From Bradyrhizobium symbiodeficiens (GTDB lineage: Bacteria; Pseudomonadota; Alphaproteobacteria; Rhizobiales; Xanthobacteraceae), in assembly GCF_002266465.3 (NCBI RefSeq), contig NZ_CP029427.2, positions 5,520,501 to 5,584,500 on the forward strand: a DNA stretch of 64,000 nucleotides, given 5' to 3'. The notes beneath the pieces were generated by a model. That model was not told the DNA's origin and searched no databases. It was given only the letters and a program-made list of their open reading frames with translations. How positions within the stretch are numbered: position 1 is the first letter of the stretch; every line of letters begins with the position of its first letter. Positions 1 through 10,881 of the stretch are shown here, in pieces. The position numbers were made by a program, and so were the translations under genes.

Positions 1-52
1 AGTGGAATATCTTCGCGCGCGTGGATTGACAGAGGGCGACACAGGCGCGGTG

Positions 53-139
53 CCGTAGCCCGGGTGAGCGGAGCGATACCCGGGAGCGGTGCAGCCGGCA
101 CGAAGGCCCCGGATGTCGCTTCGCTCATCCGGGCTACGG
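53..139. repeat. Imperfect inverted repeat, intergenic
   Basis: The left arm at 53-84 (CCGTAGCCCGGGTGAGCGGA...) and the right arm at 108-139 are near-perfect reverse complements with a 23-nt spacer. Each arm also contains a smaller palindrome (CCCGG...CCGGG). It resembles the short palindromic repeats dispersed between genes in Bradyrhizobium genomes; that resemblance is from memory. It lies just beyond the stop codon of the minus-strand gene at 163, so its transcript could fold as a terminator. Confidence 0.6.
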
Positions 140-162
140 GACTACGCGCACTGCGAACTCTG

Positions 163-426
163 CTACCCCGCGCGGCGGGCGCGGGCCCGGCTTTCCCAGC
201 GGGTCAGCATCTGGCCGAGTTCGCCGGTGACGACGGGTGCCGCGGTGATCGCGCTCGCGATCTCGTTGGTGTTCGCAGGCGCATTGGCGGAGAGCCAATC
301 CGGCTCGCTATATTCGCGCCAGCGGCGGGCTTCCGCGCGTCGTTTGCTGGAGATGTGATCACGCGTGAAATAGCCGGCCGCGAACGCGATCCCAAGCAAC
401 ACGATCAATACGATGACGCCAGCCAC
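163..426 (-). CDS. Small membrane-anchored protein of unknown function
   Basis: An 87-residue protein that starts almost directly with a hydrophobic helix (about residues 2-18, VIVLIVLLGIAFAAGYF), followed by a basic stretch (SSKRRAEARRWREY) and a polar C-terminal domain, as expected for a single-pass protein with a cytoplasmic tail. I chose the GTG at 426 because GGAG lies six bases upstream; the frame stays open to a GTG at 540, which would add 38 unconvincing residues. I do not recognise the family. It is transcribed away from the SMP-30-like gene at 649. Confidence 0.55.
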   Translation of the reverse strand: MAGVIVLIVLLGIAFAAGYFTRDHISSKRRAEARRWREYSEPDWLSANAPANTNEIASAITAAPVVTGELGQMLTRWESRARARRAG

Positions 427-648
427 ATTCAACTCCGTGCATCTGCCCGGCCGGTTCTTGCGTGGCAATCCGCGCGAAATCAAGGCTTCGACACGGCTTT
501 TTTCTCCAGCGCATTCGAATATGACGACATTGCGGCTCACAACCGCACGGAAGAATTCTATTCCTCTCGCAACCGGAGGCGGACCGCATTAACCTCCGCT
601 TCCGCTCGGCCGGATCAACCGGTCAGCGAACATTATTGGGAGGACGCG

Positions 649-1896
649 ATGACACGCCAGGAGACGGGTGAGCCAGCGGCTCGTTACCAAGAGCAGCGTG
701 AGCAGGATGCCGCGCTTTCACGACGAACACTCGTCCGGGGGCTTGCGCTTGGCGCCGCGGCCACGCTCGCCGGCCCTGCGCTGGCCCAGACCGGACCCGC
801 CGCACCGCCGACCACCATCACCACCCCGCCGCGCGATTTCGGCCCCCGCGGCGCGCCGACCACTTATTTCTGGGACCCCGACATCATCGCAGTCGATCCG
901 TCCTTCAACGATCTCGCGCAGCCCAACACCGCGATCAAGCGCCTGTACACCGGCGTGCTGTGGGCCGAGGGCCCGGCGTGGAGCGCGCAAGGAAGATATC
1001 TGCTGTGGAGCGACATTCCCAACAACCGGCAGATGCGCTGGAGCGAGGACGACGGCCGCGTCAGCGTGTTTCGCACGCCCTCCAACAATTCCAACGGCAA
1101 CTCCTTCGACTTCCAGGGCCGCCAGCTCTCCTGCGAGCACCTGACCCGCCGGGTGACGCGCTACGAGCATGACGGCACCGCCACCGTGCTCTGCGACAAT
1201 TACAACGGCAAGAAGCTGAACTCGCCGAACGACGTGGTCGCACATCCCGACGGCAGCTACTGGTTCACCGATCCACCCTATGGCGGCCAACTCTATGAGG
1301 GCGAACCCGACGCCGCAAGCGGCCCGAGCAATGCGGGCGGAAAGCTCAATCCGCGGATCGGACAGCCCGCCGGCTTCGTCCCCGGCAAGCGCGAACTGCC
1401 GACCAATTGCTATCGCATCGATCCCTCAGGCCGCATCGATCTCGTCGTGACCGAGGAGCAGGTGCCGGACCCGAACGGCCTGTGCTTCTCGCCCGACTAC
1501 AAGAAGCTCTACGTCGCCTCAACCGGCAAGGGACCGGGCGACACAGGCCCGGGCGGCAAAGGCGATATCTTCGTGTTCGACGTCGGGGCTGACAACAAGC
1601 TGTCCAACGGCAAGAGGTTCAGCGACTGCGTGATCGACGGCGTCAAATGCGGGCCAGACGGCCTGCGCTGCGACGTCAACGGCAATGTCTGGGCTTCCAG
1701 CAATGCCGGCCGCGCGGTCGGCTACAACGGCGTGACGGTGTGGTCACCGGAGGGCAAGCTGCTCGGGCGCATCCGCCTGCCGGAGGTGTGCGGCAACATC
1801 ACCTTCGGCGGCCCCAAGCGCAACCGCCTGTTCATGGCCGCGAGCCAATCGCTCTACGCGGTGTTCACCGCAACGCAGGGCGCGGGCCCGGGCTGA
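649..1896 (+). CDS. SMP-30/gluconolactonase/LRE family protein, Tat-exported
   Basis: A 415-residue six-bladed beta-propeller of the SMP-30/gluconolactonase family, which typically hydrolyses sugar lactones with a bound divalent metal. The N-terminus carries a twin-arginine signal (SRRTLVRGLALG, then a hydrophobic stretch ending PALAQ), so the mature protein should be periplasmic. Family metal-site motifs are visible: WAEGPAW (Glu), LNSPNDV (Asn) and KCGPDGLRCD (Asp). The ATG at 649 has GGGAGGA six bases upstream; the frame is open back to position 64, but that extension lacks protein-like sequence. It appears monocistronic, with a strong hairpin just after the stop. The natural substrate cannot be read from the sequence. 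Confidence 0.85.
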   Translation: MTRQETGEPAARYQEQREQDAALSRRTLVRGLALGAAATLAGPALAQTGPAAPPTTITTPPRDFGPRGAPTTYFWDPDIIAVDPSFNDLAQPNTAIKRLYTGVLWAEGPAWSAQGRYLLWSDIPNNRQMRWSEDDGRVSVFRTPSNNSNGNSFDFQGRQLSCEHLTRRVTRYEHDGTATVLCDNYNGKKLNSPNDVVAHPDGSYWFTDPPYGGQLYEGEPDAASGPSNAGGKLNPRIGQPAGFVPGKRELPTNCYRIDPSGRIDLVVTEEQVPDPNGLCFSPDYKKLYVASTGKGPGDTGPGGKGDIFVFDVGADNKLSNGKRFSDCVIDGVKCGPDGLRCDVNGNVWASSNAGRAVGYNGVTVWSPEGKLLGRIRLPEVCGNITFGGPKRNRLFMAASQSLYAVFTATQGAGPG

Positions 1897-1909
1897 GCGC
1901 AAGGCATCA

Positions 1910-1941
1910 TCGAGGGCGTCGGCATCACGCGACGCCCTCGA
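1910..1941 (+). terminator. Hairpin terminator after SMP-30-like gene
   Basis: A perfect 11-bp stem, TCGAGGGCGTC at 1910-1920 and GACGCCCTCGA at 1931-1941, with a 10-nt loop, begins 13 nt after the stop codon. The T-run is weak (CATTTCG). Confidence 0.6.
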
Positions 1942-2081
1942 CATTTCGAATCTAGCGCGTGTCGAACCCTGGTTCCGCGCCGCGGTTTTTCTGGCACTGA
2001 AGAGAAGTGGCAAGGACTGCCCGCAATTTGCGCAGGCGCTAGACTTTAGTCCCGCTCTCACGATCATGAACGCGGTTTCAC

Positions 2082-2109
2082 TTGCCGAGACCTCCCTCGC
2101 CGCTATAGT
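2082..2109 (+). promoter_or_regulatory. Candidate sigma-70 promoter for the first LIV operon
   Basis: TTGCCG (2082-2087), a 16-nt spacer and TATAGT (2104-2109) lie 47 nt before the binding-protein start. This is a match by eye only. Confidence 0.35.
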
Positions 2110-2156
2110 GCGACATAATGGCTCACAAGAGGCCTGTTCGAAGGGAGAGAAAAAAA

Positions 2157-3401
2157 ATGAATAATGCACTCTCTGTTGCATTGCGAATGACGCTCGGTGT
2201 GGCCGCGACCACCGCGATGATGACAGCGTCAAGCGCGGCCAAAGCGGCAGATCCGATCAAGATCGGCGTGATCGCGGAAGCTCAGGCGATTGCCGGCGCA
2301 TCCATTCCGCAGGCGGCGCAGCTCGCAGCGGACGAGATCAATGCGAAAGGCGGCGTCGAAGGCCGCAAGATCGAAATCGTCTCCTACGACAATCACTCCT
2401 CCTCGGCAGATTCAGTGCGAGCGTTCCAGCGCGCGGTGAACGAGGACAAGGTCAACGCGGTCATTGCCAGCTATATCAGCGAGGTCGTGCTGGCGCTCGA
2501 GCCCTGGGCTTCGCGGCTGAAGACGCCGTTCGTCACGCCTGGCGCAGCGTCAAACGAAATCAGCAAGAGCGTCCATAGCGACTACGCGAAGAACAAGTAC
2601 ACTTTCCACGGCTATCTGACCTCGGCGGCACTGGCGCTTTCGGTCTGCGATGCCGCCAAGGATCTGCTCGTCGACAAGATGCACATGAAGACCGCAGTCA
2701 TCATGAGCGAGGACGCCGCCTGGACCAAGCCGCTCGACACCGGCTACGAAGAATGTCTACCCAAGATCGGGCTGAAAGTGCTCGACCACGTCCGCTTCTC
2801 GCCCGACACCACCGACTTCACGCCGATCTTCAACAAGATCGAGGGCTCCAAGCCGGATGTCATCATCACCGGCATTTCCCACGTCGGCGTGCAGCCGACG
2901 GTGCAGTGGAAAAACCAGCAAGTGCCGATTCCGATGTTCGGCATCTCCTCGCAGGCCACCAACGAGACCTTCGGCAAGGACACCAATCAGGCGGCCGAGG
3001 GCGTGCTCTATCAGGGCGTCTCCGGTCCAGGCGTCGCGGTGACGCCGAAGTCGGTGCCGTTCGCAGAAGCCTTCAAGAAGAAGTTCGGCAACTATCCCTC
3101 CTATGCCGGCTACACCGCCTATGACGAGGTCTACTATATCGCCGACGCGGTGAAGCGGGCTGGTTCGACCGACGCCGACAAGCTCGTCGATGCGCTGGAG
3201 AAGACCGACTGGGAAGGCACGATCGGCCGCGTCCAGTTCTACGGCAAGGACGATCCGTTCACCCACTCGATCAAGTACGGCAAGGGCCTGATCACCGGGC
3301 TGATGCTGCAATGGCAGGACGGCAGGCAGGTCGCGGTCTGGCCCAAGGACGTCGCGAAGGCCGACGTCAAGTTCCCGAGCTTCGTCAAGCTCAGCAATTA
3401 G
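2157..3401 (+). CDS. LIV-type ABC transporter substrate-binding protein
   Basis: A 414-residue periplasmic binding protein of the Leu/Ile/Val (HAAT) family, type I fold. A Sec signal peptide (about residues 1-30, ending SSAAKAA) precedes DPIKIGVIAEAQ. The ATG at 2157 has GGGAG nine bases upstream. It is first in an operon with LivH, LivM and a fused LivG-LivF. A second, strikingly similar binding protein (6829-8064) closes the operon; they share long identical runs such as VGVQPTVQWKNQQVPIPMFG. The ligand is not determined: this family also binds amides, urea and aromatic acids. A hairpin at 3410-3434 follows the gene, typical of operons in which binding-protein mRNA is stabilised. Confidence 0.88.
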   Translation: MNNALSVALRMTLGVAATTAMMTASSAAKAADPIKIGVIAEAQAIAGASIPQAAQLAADEINAKGGVEGRKIEIVSYDNHSSSADSVRAFQRAVNEDKVNAVIASYISEVVLALEPWASRLKTPFVTPGAASNEISKSVHSDYAKNKYTFHGYLTSAALALSVCDAAKDLLVDKMHMKTAVIMSEDAAWTKPLDTGYEECLPKIGLKVLDHVRFSPDTTDFTPIFNKIEGSKPDVIITGISHVGVQPTVQWKNQQVPIPMFGISSQATNETFGKDTNQAAEGVLYQGVSGPGVAVTPKSVPFAEAFKKKFGNYPSYAGYTAYDEVYYIADAVKRAGSTDADKLVDALEKTDWEGTIGRVQFYGKDDPFTHSIKYGKGLITGLMLQWQDGRQVAVWPKDVAKADVKFPSFVKLSN

Positions 3402-3409
3402 CAGGAAAT

Positions 3410-3434
3410 GCTCCCGCGACCACTTCCCGGGAGC
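3410..3434 (+). other. Intercistronic hairpin after binding-protein gene
   Basis: GCTCCCG (3410-3416) pairs perfectly with CGGGAGC (3428-3434). There is no T-run, so it is more likely an mRNA-stabilising or partial-termination stem between the binding protein and livH than a full terminator. Confidence 0.4.
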
Positions 3435-3502
3435 TTCCACATGCGTCCAACGCAGCACCGTCCCTCAAAGCGGCAGCCCGGCTGCCATCCGGCCTATCAT
3501 CA

Positions 3503-4378
3503 ATGCGAGCCTTCCAGATCTTGATCGATGGCTTTGCCATCAGCGCTCTCTACGCTCTCGGTGCCACCGGCTTTACCCTGATCTTCGGCGTCTCGGGCGT
3601 GCTCAACCTCTCTCACGGTGCCATCATGGTCGCGGCAGCGGTGGCGGCCTGGGCCGCGGCCAGCGTGCTTGGTGTCGGCACCTATGTCGGCGCGCTGATC
3701 GGAGTGGCGGTCGCGCTCCTCACCGCGTTTGCCACCTATTTCGCGGTGGTGAAGCCGATCCAGGACTCCCGGCGCATTCCCAATGAGGAGAAGGAGATCT
3801 TCGTTCTCACGGGAACGCTGCTCTGGGGCATCATGATCCAGGAGCTGATCGCCTATTTCTTCACCAACAACGCCAAGACCGTGCTGCCGATCGTCGAGGG
3901 CGTCGTCGAGATCCTCGGCGTCCGCACGCCGCAAAACGAGATCTTCACGGCGATCGTGTGCTGCCTCGTCATCGCGCTGCTGTGGCTTCTGGTGAACCGC
4001 ACCCGCATCGGCAAAGCCGTGCTGGCGGCCTCGATGAACCCGCGCGGCGTCACGCTGCTCGGGCTCGAGCTCACCAACATCTACGTCGTGGTGTGGGCGA
4101 TCTACGGCATTCTCGCCGGCATCGCCGGCGTGCTGCTCGGCATGTTCCTCGGCGTCAGCTCCTACAGCGTCGGACCGTTGACGGCGAGCGCGTTCTCGAT
4201 CGTCGTGCTCGGCGGCCTCGGCAGCGTCTCCGGCTCGCTGATCGCCGCCTTCGTGGTCGGCTATCTCGAGACGCTGACGGCCTACCTCGTCTCGCCGGCC
4301 TATCGCACCATCCCGGCGCTGCTGCTGCTCGTGTTCGTGATGTACATCCGGCCTCAAGGCCTGCTGGGGAGGCGCTGA
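3503..4378 (+). CDS. livH: LIV-type ABC transporter permease (LivH)
   Basis: A 291-residue inner-membrane permease of the LivH/BraD family. The opening MRAFQILIDGFAISALYALG and the following GFTLIFGVSGVLNLSHGA are typical of the first helices of the family; about eight membrane segments are visible. The ATG at 3503 is the first start compatible with the family N-terminus; the frame is open further upstream but that part is poor protein. It ends IRPQGLLGRR and is followed one base later by LivM, so the two are translationally coupled. It forms the membrane channel with LivM, powered by the fused ATPase at 5303. Confidence 0.9.
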   Translation: MRAFQILIDGFAISALYALGATGFTLIFGVSGVLNLSHGAIMVAAAVAAWAAASVLGVGTYVGALIGVAVALLTAFATYFAVVKPIQDSRRIPNEEKEIFVLTGTLLWGIMIQELIAYFFTNNAKTVLPIVEGVVEILGVRTPQNEIFTAIVCCLVIALLWLLVNRTRIGKAVLAASMNPRGVTLLGLELTNIYVVVWAIYGILAGIAGVLLGMFLGVSSYSVGPLTASAFSIVVLGGLGSVSGSLIAAFVVGYLETLTAYLVSPAYRTIPALLLLVFVMYIRPQGLLGRR

Positions 4379-4379
4379 G

Positions 4380-5302
4380 ATGTCCAACTTCTTCACCTCG
4401 CGCCTGTTCTTCATCTCGATCGCGCTCGTCGTCATTGCGGCAACGCTGCCGCTCTACGTCTCCGGCTACGTGCTCGGGCTACTGACCGTCGCCTTCTATT
4501 TCGGCGTGTTCGCGATGGCCTGGGATCTGTTGTTCGGCTTCGCAGGCGAAGTGAATTTCGGGCCGACCTTCCTGATCGGCGTCGGCGCCTACACCGCCGG
4601 CATCCTGAACGCCCAGTTCGGCTGGTCGGTCTATCTCTGTATCGTGTTGGGAGCGGTCGCCTCCGTGATCGCCGGCCTCGTGCTGGCGCTGCCGGCGCTG
4701 CGCGTGCGCGGACCGTATTTCGGCCTGACCACGCTGGTCGCGGTGCTGATGTTGCAGAACTTCATCGTCGTGTTCGCCGACCTCACCGGCGGCGAGATCG
4801 GGCTCACCATCCCCGACGTCATCAGCATCAACGCCGGCACCAACTACTGGATCGCGCTCGGCTTCATGACCATCTCGGCGGCCATCCTCTACGGCCTGTC
4901 GCAATCGCCCATCGGCCTCGTGCTGCAGGCGAGCGGCCAGGACCCGGTGCAGGCCGGCGCGCTCGGCTTCAACATCGTCAAGCACAAGCTCGCTGCCTTC
5001 ATCGTCAGCGCGTTCTTCTCGGGGCTGTCGGGCGCGCTGCTGGTGTTCTACTTCGGCACCGCCTCGGTCGGCACCGTCGTCGACGTCGCCGTCGGCGTCA
5101 ACGTGATCGTTGCGGCGGTGCTCGGCGGCCGGCGCACCGTGCTGGGCGCGGCGTTAGGGGCGATCTTCCTGATCGTCGCCGGCGAGTTCCTGCGCCCGAC
5201 CGGCGAGCTCGCGACCTTCATCGTCTCGGCGGTCGCCCTGCTCGTCGTGCTGTTCTTCCCCGGCGGCTTCCTCGGAGCGGCCCTCTCGCGCGAGGCGCGT
5301 TC

Positions 5303-5306
<4 letters not shown>
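4380..5306 (+). CDS. livM: LIV-type ABC transporter permease (LivM)
   Basis: A 308-residue LivM/BraE-family permease. The family motif region appears as AMAWDLLFGFAGEVNFGPTF, followed by alternating hydrophobic segments and a C-terminal FFPGGFLG. The start codon lies one base after the livH stop, and the stop overlaps the GTG start of the downstream ATPase (GTGATG at 5303), so the genes are tightly coupled. It is the second half of the heterodimeric channel of this importer. Confidence 0.9.
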
Positions 5307-6787
<1,481 letters not shown>

Positions 6788-6828
6788 TTCGTACGTCTCG
6801 ACAACAAAACAACGAAAGGGAAACGACC

Positions 6829-8064
6829 ATGCGACCTTCAGTTCTCGGCAGCAGCCTGCTCGCCTCCGCGCTGGTGCTGTGCCTCGCGGCGCCCGCCTAC
6901 GCGCAGTCGAACGATCCGATCAAGATCGGCGTCATCGCCGAGGTGCAGTCGATCGCGGGTGCGGCGACGCCGGGTGGCGCGCAGATCGCCGCCGACGAGA
7001 TCAACGCCAAGGGCGGCATTCTCGGCCGCAAGGTCGAGATCGTCACCTACGACAACAAGAGCTCCTCGGCGGATTCCGTGCGCGCCTTCCAGCGCGCGGT
7101 GAGCGAGGACAAGGTCTCCGCCGTGATCGCGAGCTACATCAGCGAGGTCGTGCTGGCACTGGAGCCCTGGGCGGCGCGGCTGAAGATGCCGCTGATCACG
7201 CCCGGCGCCGCCTCGAACGAGATCACCAAGGCGATCCACAACGACTATGAGAAGAACAAGTACACCTTCCACGGCTATCTGACGTCGGCCGCGCAGGCGC
7301 AGATCGTCTGCGACGCCGCCAAGGATCTCCTCGTCGACAAGCTCAAGTTCAAGACGGTCGCGATCATGAGCGAGGACGCCGCCTGGACCAAGCCGCTCGA
7401 CGTCGGCTACGAGGCCTGCCTGCCGAAGGCAGGCCTGAAGGTGGTCGAGCACGTGCGCTTCTCGCCCGACACCACCGACTTCACGCCGATCTTCAACAAC
7501 ATCGAGAGCAAGAAGCCTGATGTGATCGTCACCGGCATCTCGCATGTCGGGGTGCAGCCGACCGTGCAGTGGAAGAACCAGCAGGTGCCGATCCCGATGT
7601 TCGGCATCTCCGCGCAGGCGCTGAGCCCGACCTTCTGGAAGGACACCAATGGCGCCGCCGACGGCATACCCTCGCTTGCGGTGGCTACTCCGGACGTTGC
7701 GGTGACCCCGAAGACCAAGCCGTTCGCGGCGGCGTTCAAGGCCAAGTTCGGTTCGGCGCCGGCCTATACCGGTTATACCGCCTATGACGAGGTCTACATG
7801 ATCACCGACGCGATCAAGCGCGCCGGCTCGACCGATCCCGACAAGATGGTCGCCGAGCTGGAAAAGACCGACTACGAAGGCACGATCGGCAAGATCCAGT
7901 TCTACGGCAAGAACGACGAGTTCACCCACGGCATCAAGTCGGGGCCGGGCGCCGTGACGGGCCTCGTCTTCCAGTGGCAGGATTCCAAGCAGGTCGTGGT
8001 CTGGCCCGAGAAGATCGCGGAGGGCAAGCTGAAATTTCCGAACTTCGTGAAGCTATCGCAGTAA
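6829..8064 (+). CDS. LIV-type ABC transporter substrate-binding protein (second copy)
   Basis: A 411-residue periplasmic binding protein with a Sec signal (ending APAYAQ), highly similar along its length to the protein at 2157-3401. The most visible divergence is around residues 275-300, where this copy has SPTFWKDTNGAADGIPSLAV in place of NETFGKDTNQAAEGVLYQ. The two probably arose by tandem duplication around one permease-ATPase unit and may widen ligand range. The ATG at 6829 follows GAAAGGG at reasonable spacing, 41 nt after the ATPase stop. A terminator-like hairpin follows at 8102-8130. Confidence 0.88.
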   Translation: MRPSVLGSSLLASALVLCLAAPAYAQSNDPIKIGVIAEVQSIAGAATPGGAQIAADEINAKGGILGRKVEIVTYDNKSSSADSVRAFQRAVSEDKVSAVIASYISEVVLALEPWAARLKMPLITPGAASNEITKAIHNDYEKNKYTFHGYLTSAAQAQIVCDAAKDLLVDKLKFKTVAIMSEDAAWTKPLDVGYEACLPKAGLKVVEHVRFSPDTTDFTPIFNNIESKKPDVIVTGISHVGVQPTVQWKNQQVPIPMFGISAQALSPTFWKDTNGAADGIPSLAVATPDVAVTPKTKPFAAAFKAKFGSAPAYTGYTAYDEVYMITDAIKRAGSTDPDKMVAELEKTDYEGTIGKIQFYGKNDEFTHGIKSGPGAVTGLVFQWQDSKQVVVWPEKIAEGKLKFPNFVKLSQ

Positions 8065-8101
8065 GCGCCGGGCGAGCCGTTCCGCGGCATCCTTCCCTTG
8101 C

Positions 8102-8130
8102 AAGGCCCGTCGTCGACCGCGGCGGGCCTT
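8102..8130 (+). terminator. Terminator-like hairpin ending the first LIV operon
   Basis: AAGGCCCG (8102-8109) and CGGGCCTT (8123-8130) form an 8-bp perfect stem with a 13-nt loop, 37 nt after the stop codon and followed by CGCCTTG. Confidence 0.5.
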
Positions 8131-8222
8131 CGCCTTGTGCAGAACACTGCCGGTCCCACTGGCCTCAAAGGACCCATCCTGCGATCCTGCCGTTGTTTCC
8201 CCAGGGAGCCGGAGGAGGCGAG

Positions 8223-10733
8223 ATGGACGATCAACCGGGACGGCCCGACAGCCTGATGCAGGACGACGGCTTCGTGCGGGTGCGCGGGGCGCGCGAGCAC
8301 AATCTCAGGAACGTCGACGTCAGGATTCCGCGCAACGCCCTCGTCGTGTTCACGGGCGTGTCGGGCTCCGGAAAATCCTCGCTCGCCTTTGGAACGATCT
8401 ACGCCGAGGCGCAGCGGCGCTATCTGGAGTCGGTGTCGCCCTATGCGCGGCGCCTGTTCCACCAGATGCAGATCCCCGAGGTCGACGACATCGAGGGCCT
8501 GCCGCCCGCGGTCGCGCTCCAGCAACAGCGCGGCTCGCCGACGACGCGGTCGTCGGTCGGCAGCGTCACCACCATCTCGAACCTGCTCAGGATGCTCTAT
8601 TCGCGCGCCGGCGATTATCCGCGGGGGCAGCCGATGCTCTATGCGGAATCGTTCTCGCCGAACACGCCCGAGGGCGCCTGCCCAACCTGCCACGGCATCG
8701 GCCGGATGCTCGACGTCACCGAGAAATCGATGGTGCCCGACGACACCAAGACGATCCGCGAGCGCGCCGTCGCGGCCTGGCCGAGCGCCTGGCAGGGACA
8801 GAACCTCCGGGACATCCTGACGACGCTTGGCTACGACGTCGACAAGCCCTGGCGGGAGCTGCCCAAAAAAGACCGCGACTGGATCCTGTTCACCGATGAG
8901 CAGCCGACTGTGCCTGTCTATGCCGGTTATGACGCCGCCGAGGTCAAGCGCGCCCTTCGCCGCAAGGAAGACCCTAGCTATCAGGGCACCTTCACCGGCG
9001 CCAGGCGCTACGTGATGCAGACCTACGCCAAGTCCGAGAGTGCGATGATGAAGCGCCGCGTCGCGCAATTCATGATCATCCGGGACTGCCCGATCTGCCA
9101 CGGCACAAGGCTGAAGCCCGAGGCGCTCAAGGTGAAGTTCGCCGGGCGCAACATCGCCGAAATATCGCACCTGCCGCTGAAGCAGTTGCACGAAGTGATC
9201 AGGCCGTTTGCGAGACCTTCGGCCGACAAATCGGAGAAGACCGTCGTCGCGATGCGCATCTGCGAGGATCTGTCCGCGCGCCTTGCCGTCCTGCTCGACC
9301 TCGGCCTCGGCTATCTCGCCTGCGAACGCAGCACGCCGACCCTGTCGCCGGGCGAGCTGCAGCGCCTGCGTCTGGCGACGCAGGTCCGCTCCAACCTGTT
9401 CGGCGTGGTTTACGTGCTCGACGAGCCCTCCGCAGGCCTGCACCCGGCCGACACCGAGGCGCTGCTGCGGGCGCTGGACCGGCTGAAGCACGCCGGCAAT
9501 TCCATCTTCGTGGTCGAGCACGAGATCGAGGTGATCAGGCATGCCGACTGGCTGGTGGATGTCGGCCCCGATGCCGGCGAGGGCGGCGGGCTCATCCTCT
9601 ACAGCGGACCGCCGGAAGGGCTCGGCGAGATCGAGCAATCGCGCACCGCGCACTACCTTGCACGTCCGCGCAAGAAACTGCCGGCGATCCGCCGCGAGCC
9701 GAAGGGACATCTGAAGCTCCGGGGCGTGACCCGCAACAATCTGCGCGGCCTCGACGTCGACATTCCGCTCGGTGTCATCGCCGGCATCACCGGCGTGTCC
9801 GGCTCCGGCAAGTCGAGCCTGATCAGCCAATTCCTCGTCGAGACCGTGGCCGCGCATCTCGGCCATACGCTTGCCACCGATACGGACGACGACAGCCTCG
9901 CCCCGACGGTCGAGACGCTTGGCGGCAAGATCGTTGCCGGACTTGACCGGATCAATCGTCTCGTCGTCGTCGACCAGAAGCCGATCGGCCGCACGCCGCG
10001 ATCCAACCTTGCGACCTATACCGGCCTGTTCGACCATGTCCGGAAGCTGTTCGCGGCAACGCCTCAGGCCAAGTCGCGACGCTACGATGCCGGGCGCTTC
10101 TCGTTCAATGTTGCGAAGGGGCGCTGCGCGACCTGCAATGGCGAAGGCTTCGTCTGCGTCGAGTTGCTGTTCCTGCCCAGCGTCTACGCGCCTTGCCCGA
10201 CCTGCAAGGGCGCGCGCTACAACGACAAGACGCTCGAGGTGAAGATCGACGGAAAATCCATCGCGGACGTGCTGGCGATGCGCGTGGACGAGGCCTTCGA
10301 CTTCTTCCGCGACGATGCCACGCTGAACCGGTCGCTGTCGGTCGTCCGCGAAGTCGGTCTCGGCTATATCCGCCTCGGCCAGTCCGCGACCGAACTGTCC
10401 GGCGGCGAGGCGCAGCGGATCAAGCTGGCGACCGAGCTGATGCGCCCGCAACGCGGCCACACGCTCTATGTGCTTGACGAGCCCACCACCGGCTTGCACC
10501 CGCGCGACGTCGAGCGGCTGATCGCCCAGCTCGATCGGATCGTCGATGCCGGCAACAGCGTGATCGTGGTCGAGCACGACATGGACGTCGTGGCCCATAG
10601 CGACAGGGTCATCGATCTCGGCCCCGGCGCCGGTGACGAGGGCGGCCGCATCGTCGCATCGGGAACGCCGGACCAGGTCGCCACAGCCGGCGGCAAGACG
10701 GCGCCTTATCTGGCGCGGCGCTTGTCGCAATAG
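8223..10733 (+). CDS. UvrA paralogue lacking the UvrB-binding domain (UvrA2 type)
   Basis: An 836-residue UvrA-family ABC ATPase; housekeeping UvrA is about 940-1000 residues. Two Walker A motifs (GVSGSGKSS near 45 and again in the C-terminal half), Walker B VLDEPSAGL and VLDEPTTGL, signature motifs LSPGELQ (first, slightly degenerate) and LSGGEAQ, and Cys pairs of two zinc modules (CPTCHG at 153, CPICHG, CATCNG, CPTCKG) are present. The first zinc Cys pair comes about 100 residues earlier than in canonical UvrA, where the UvrB-interaction domain would be. Class II UvrA proteins of this kind are linked to DNA-damage or drug tolerance rather than UvrB-dependent repair. The ATG at 8223 has GGAGGAGG upstream. 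Confidence 0.87.
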   Translation: MDDQPGRPDSLMQDDGFVRVRGAREHNLRNVDVRIPRNALVVFTGVSGSGKSSLAFGTIYAEAQRRYLESVSPYARRLFHQMQIPEVDDIEGLPPAVALQQQRGSPTTRSSVGSVTTISNLLRMLYSRAGDYPRGQPMLYAESFSPNTPEGACPTCHGIGRMLDVTEKSMVPDDTKTIRERAVAAWPSAWQGQNLRDILTTLGYDVDKPWRELPKKDRDWILFTDEQPTVPVYAGYDAAEVKRALRRKEDPSYQGTFTGARRYVMQTYAKSESAMMKRRVAQFMIIRDCPICHGTRLKPEALKVKFAGRNIAEISHLPLKQLHEVIRPFARPSADKSEKTVVAMRICEDLSARLAVLLDLGLGYLACERSTPTLSPGELQRLRLATQVRSNLFGVVYVLDEPSAGLHPADTEALLRALDRLKHAGNSIFVVEHEIEVIRHADWLVDVGPDAGEGGGLILYSGPPEGLGEIEQSRTAHYLARPRKKLPAIRREPKGHLKLRGVTRNNLRGLDVDIPLGVIAGITGVSGSGKSSLISQFLVETVAAHLGHTLATDTDDDSLAPTVETLGGKIVAGLDRINRLVVVDQKPIGRTPRSNLATYTGLFDHVRKLFAATPQAKSRRYDAGRFSFNVAKGRCATCNGEGFVCVELLFLPSVYAPCPTCKGARYNDKTLEVKIDGKSIADVLAMRVDEAFDFFRDDATLNRSLSVVREVGLGYIRLGQSATELSGGEAQRIKLATELMRPQRGHTLYVLDEPTTGLHPRDVERLIAQLDRIVDAGNSVIVVEHDMDVVAHSDRVIDLGPGAGDEGGRIVASGTPDQVATAGGKTAPYLARRLSQ

Positions 10734-10802
10734 CGCACGATCTCGCCGGGGCTCACCGTCGTCTCGCAATTGCGTTCTGCGGCGCACCCGACTTTCGCGA
10801 TG

Positions 10803-10831
10803 TTGACTTTCCGCTGTCCCCCTCCTCATAC
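10803..10831 (+). promoter_or_regulatory. Candidate sigma-70 promoter for the binding protein at 10882
   Basis: TTGACT (10803-10808), a 17-nt spacer and TCATAC (10826-10831) precede a good Shine-Dalgarno (GGGAGGAT) and the ATG at 10882. The -35 element is strong and the -10 is imperfect. Confidence 0.45.
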
Positions 10832-10881
10832 TTCGCAAAAAAATAACAACCAGTCACACGACGGATTTGAGGGAGGATAGG

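Noticed and set aside
7902..10838. Very long open frame on the minus strand opposite the UvrA-like gene
   Set aside because: It mirrors the plus-strand gene, has the Arg/Ala/Gly/Asp-rich composition of an antisense frame in GC-rich DNA, and has no domain I recognise. The plus strand has clear ABC and zinc motifs.
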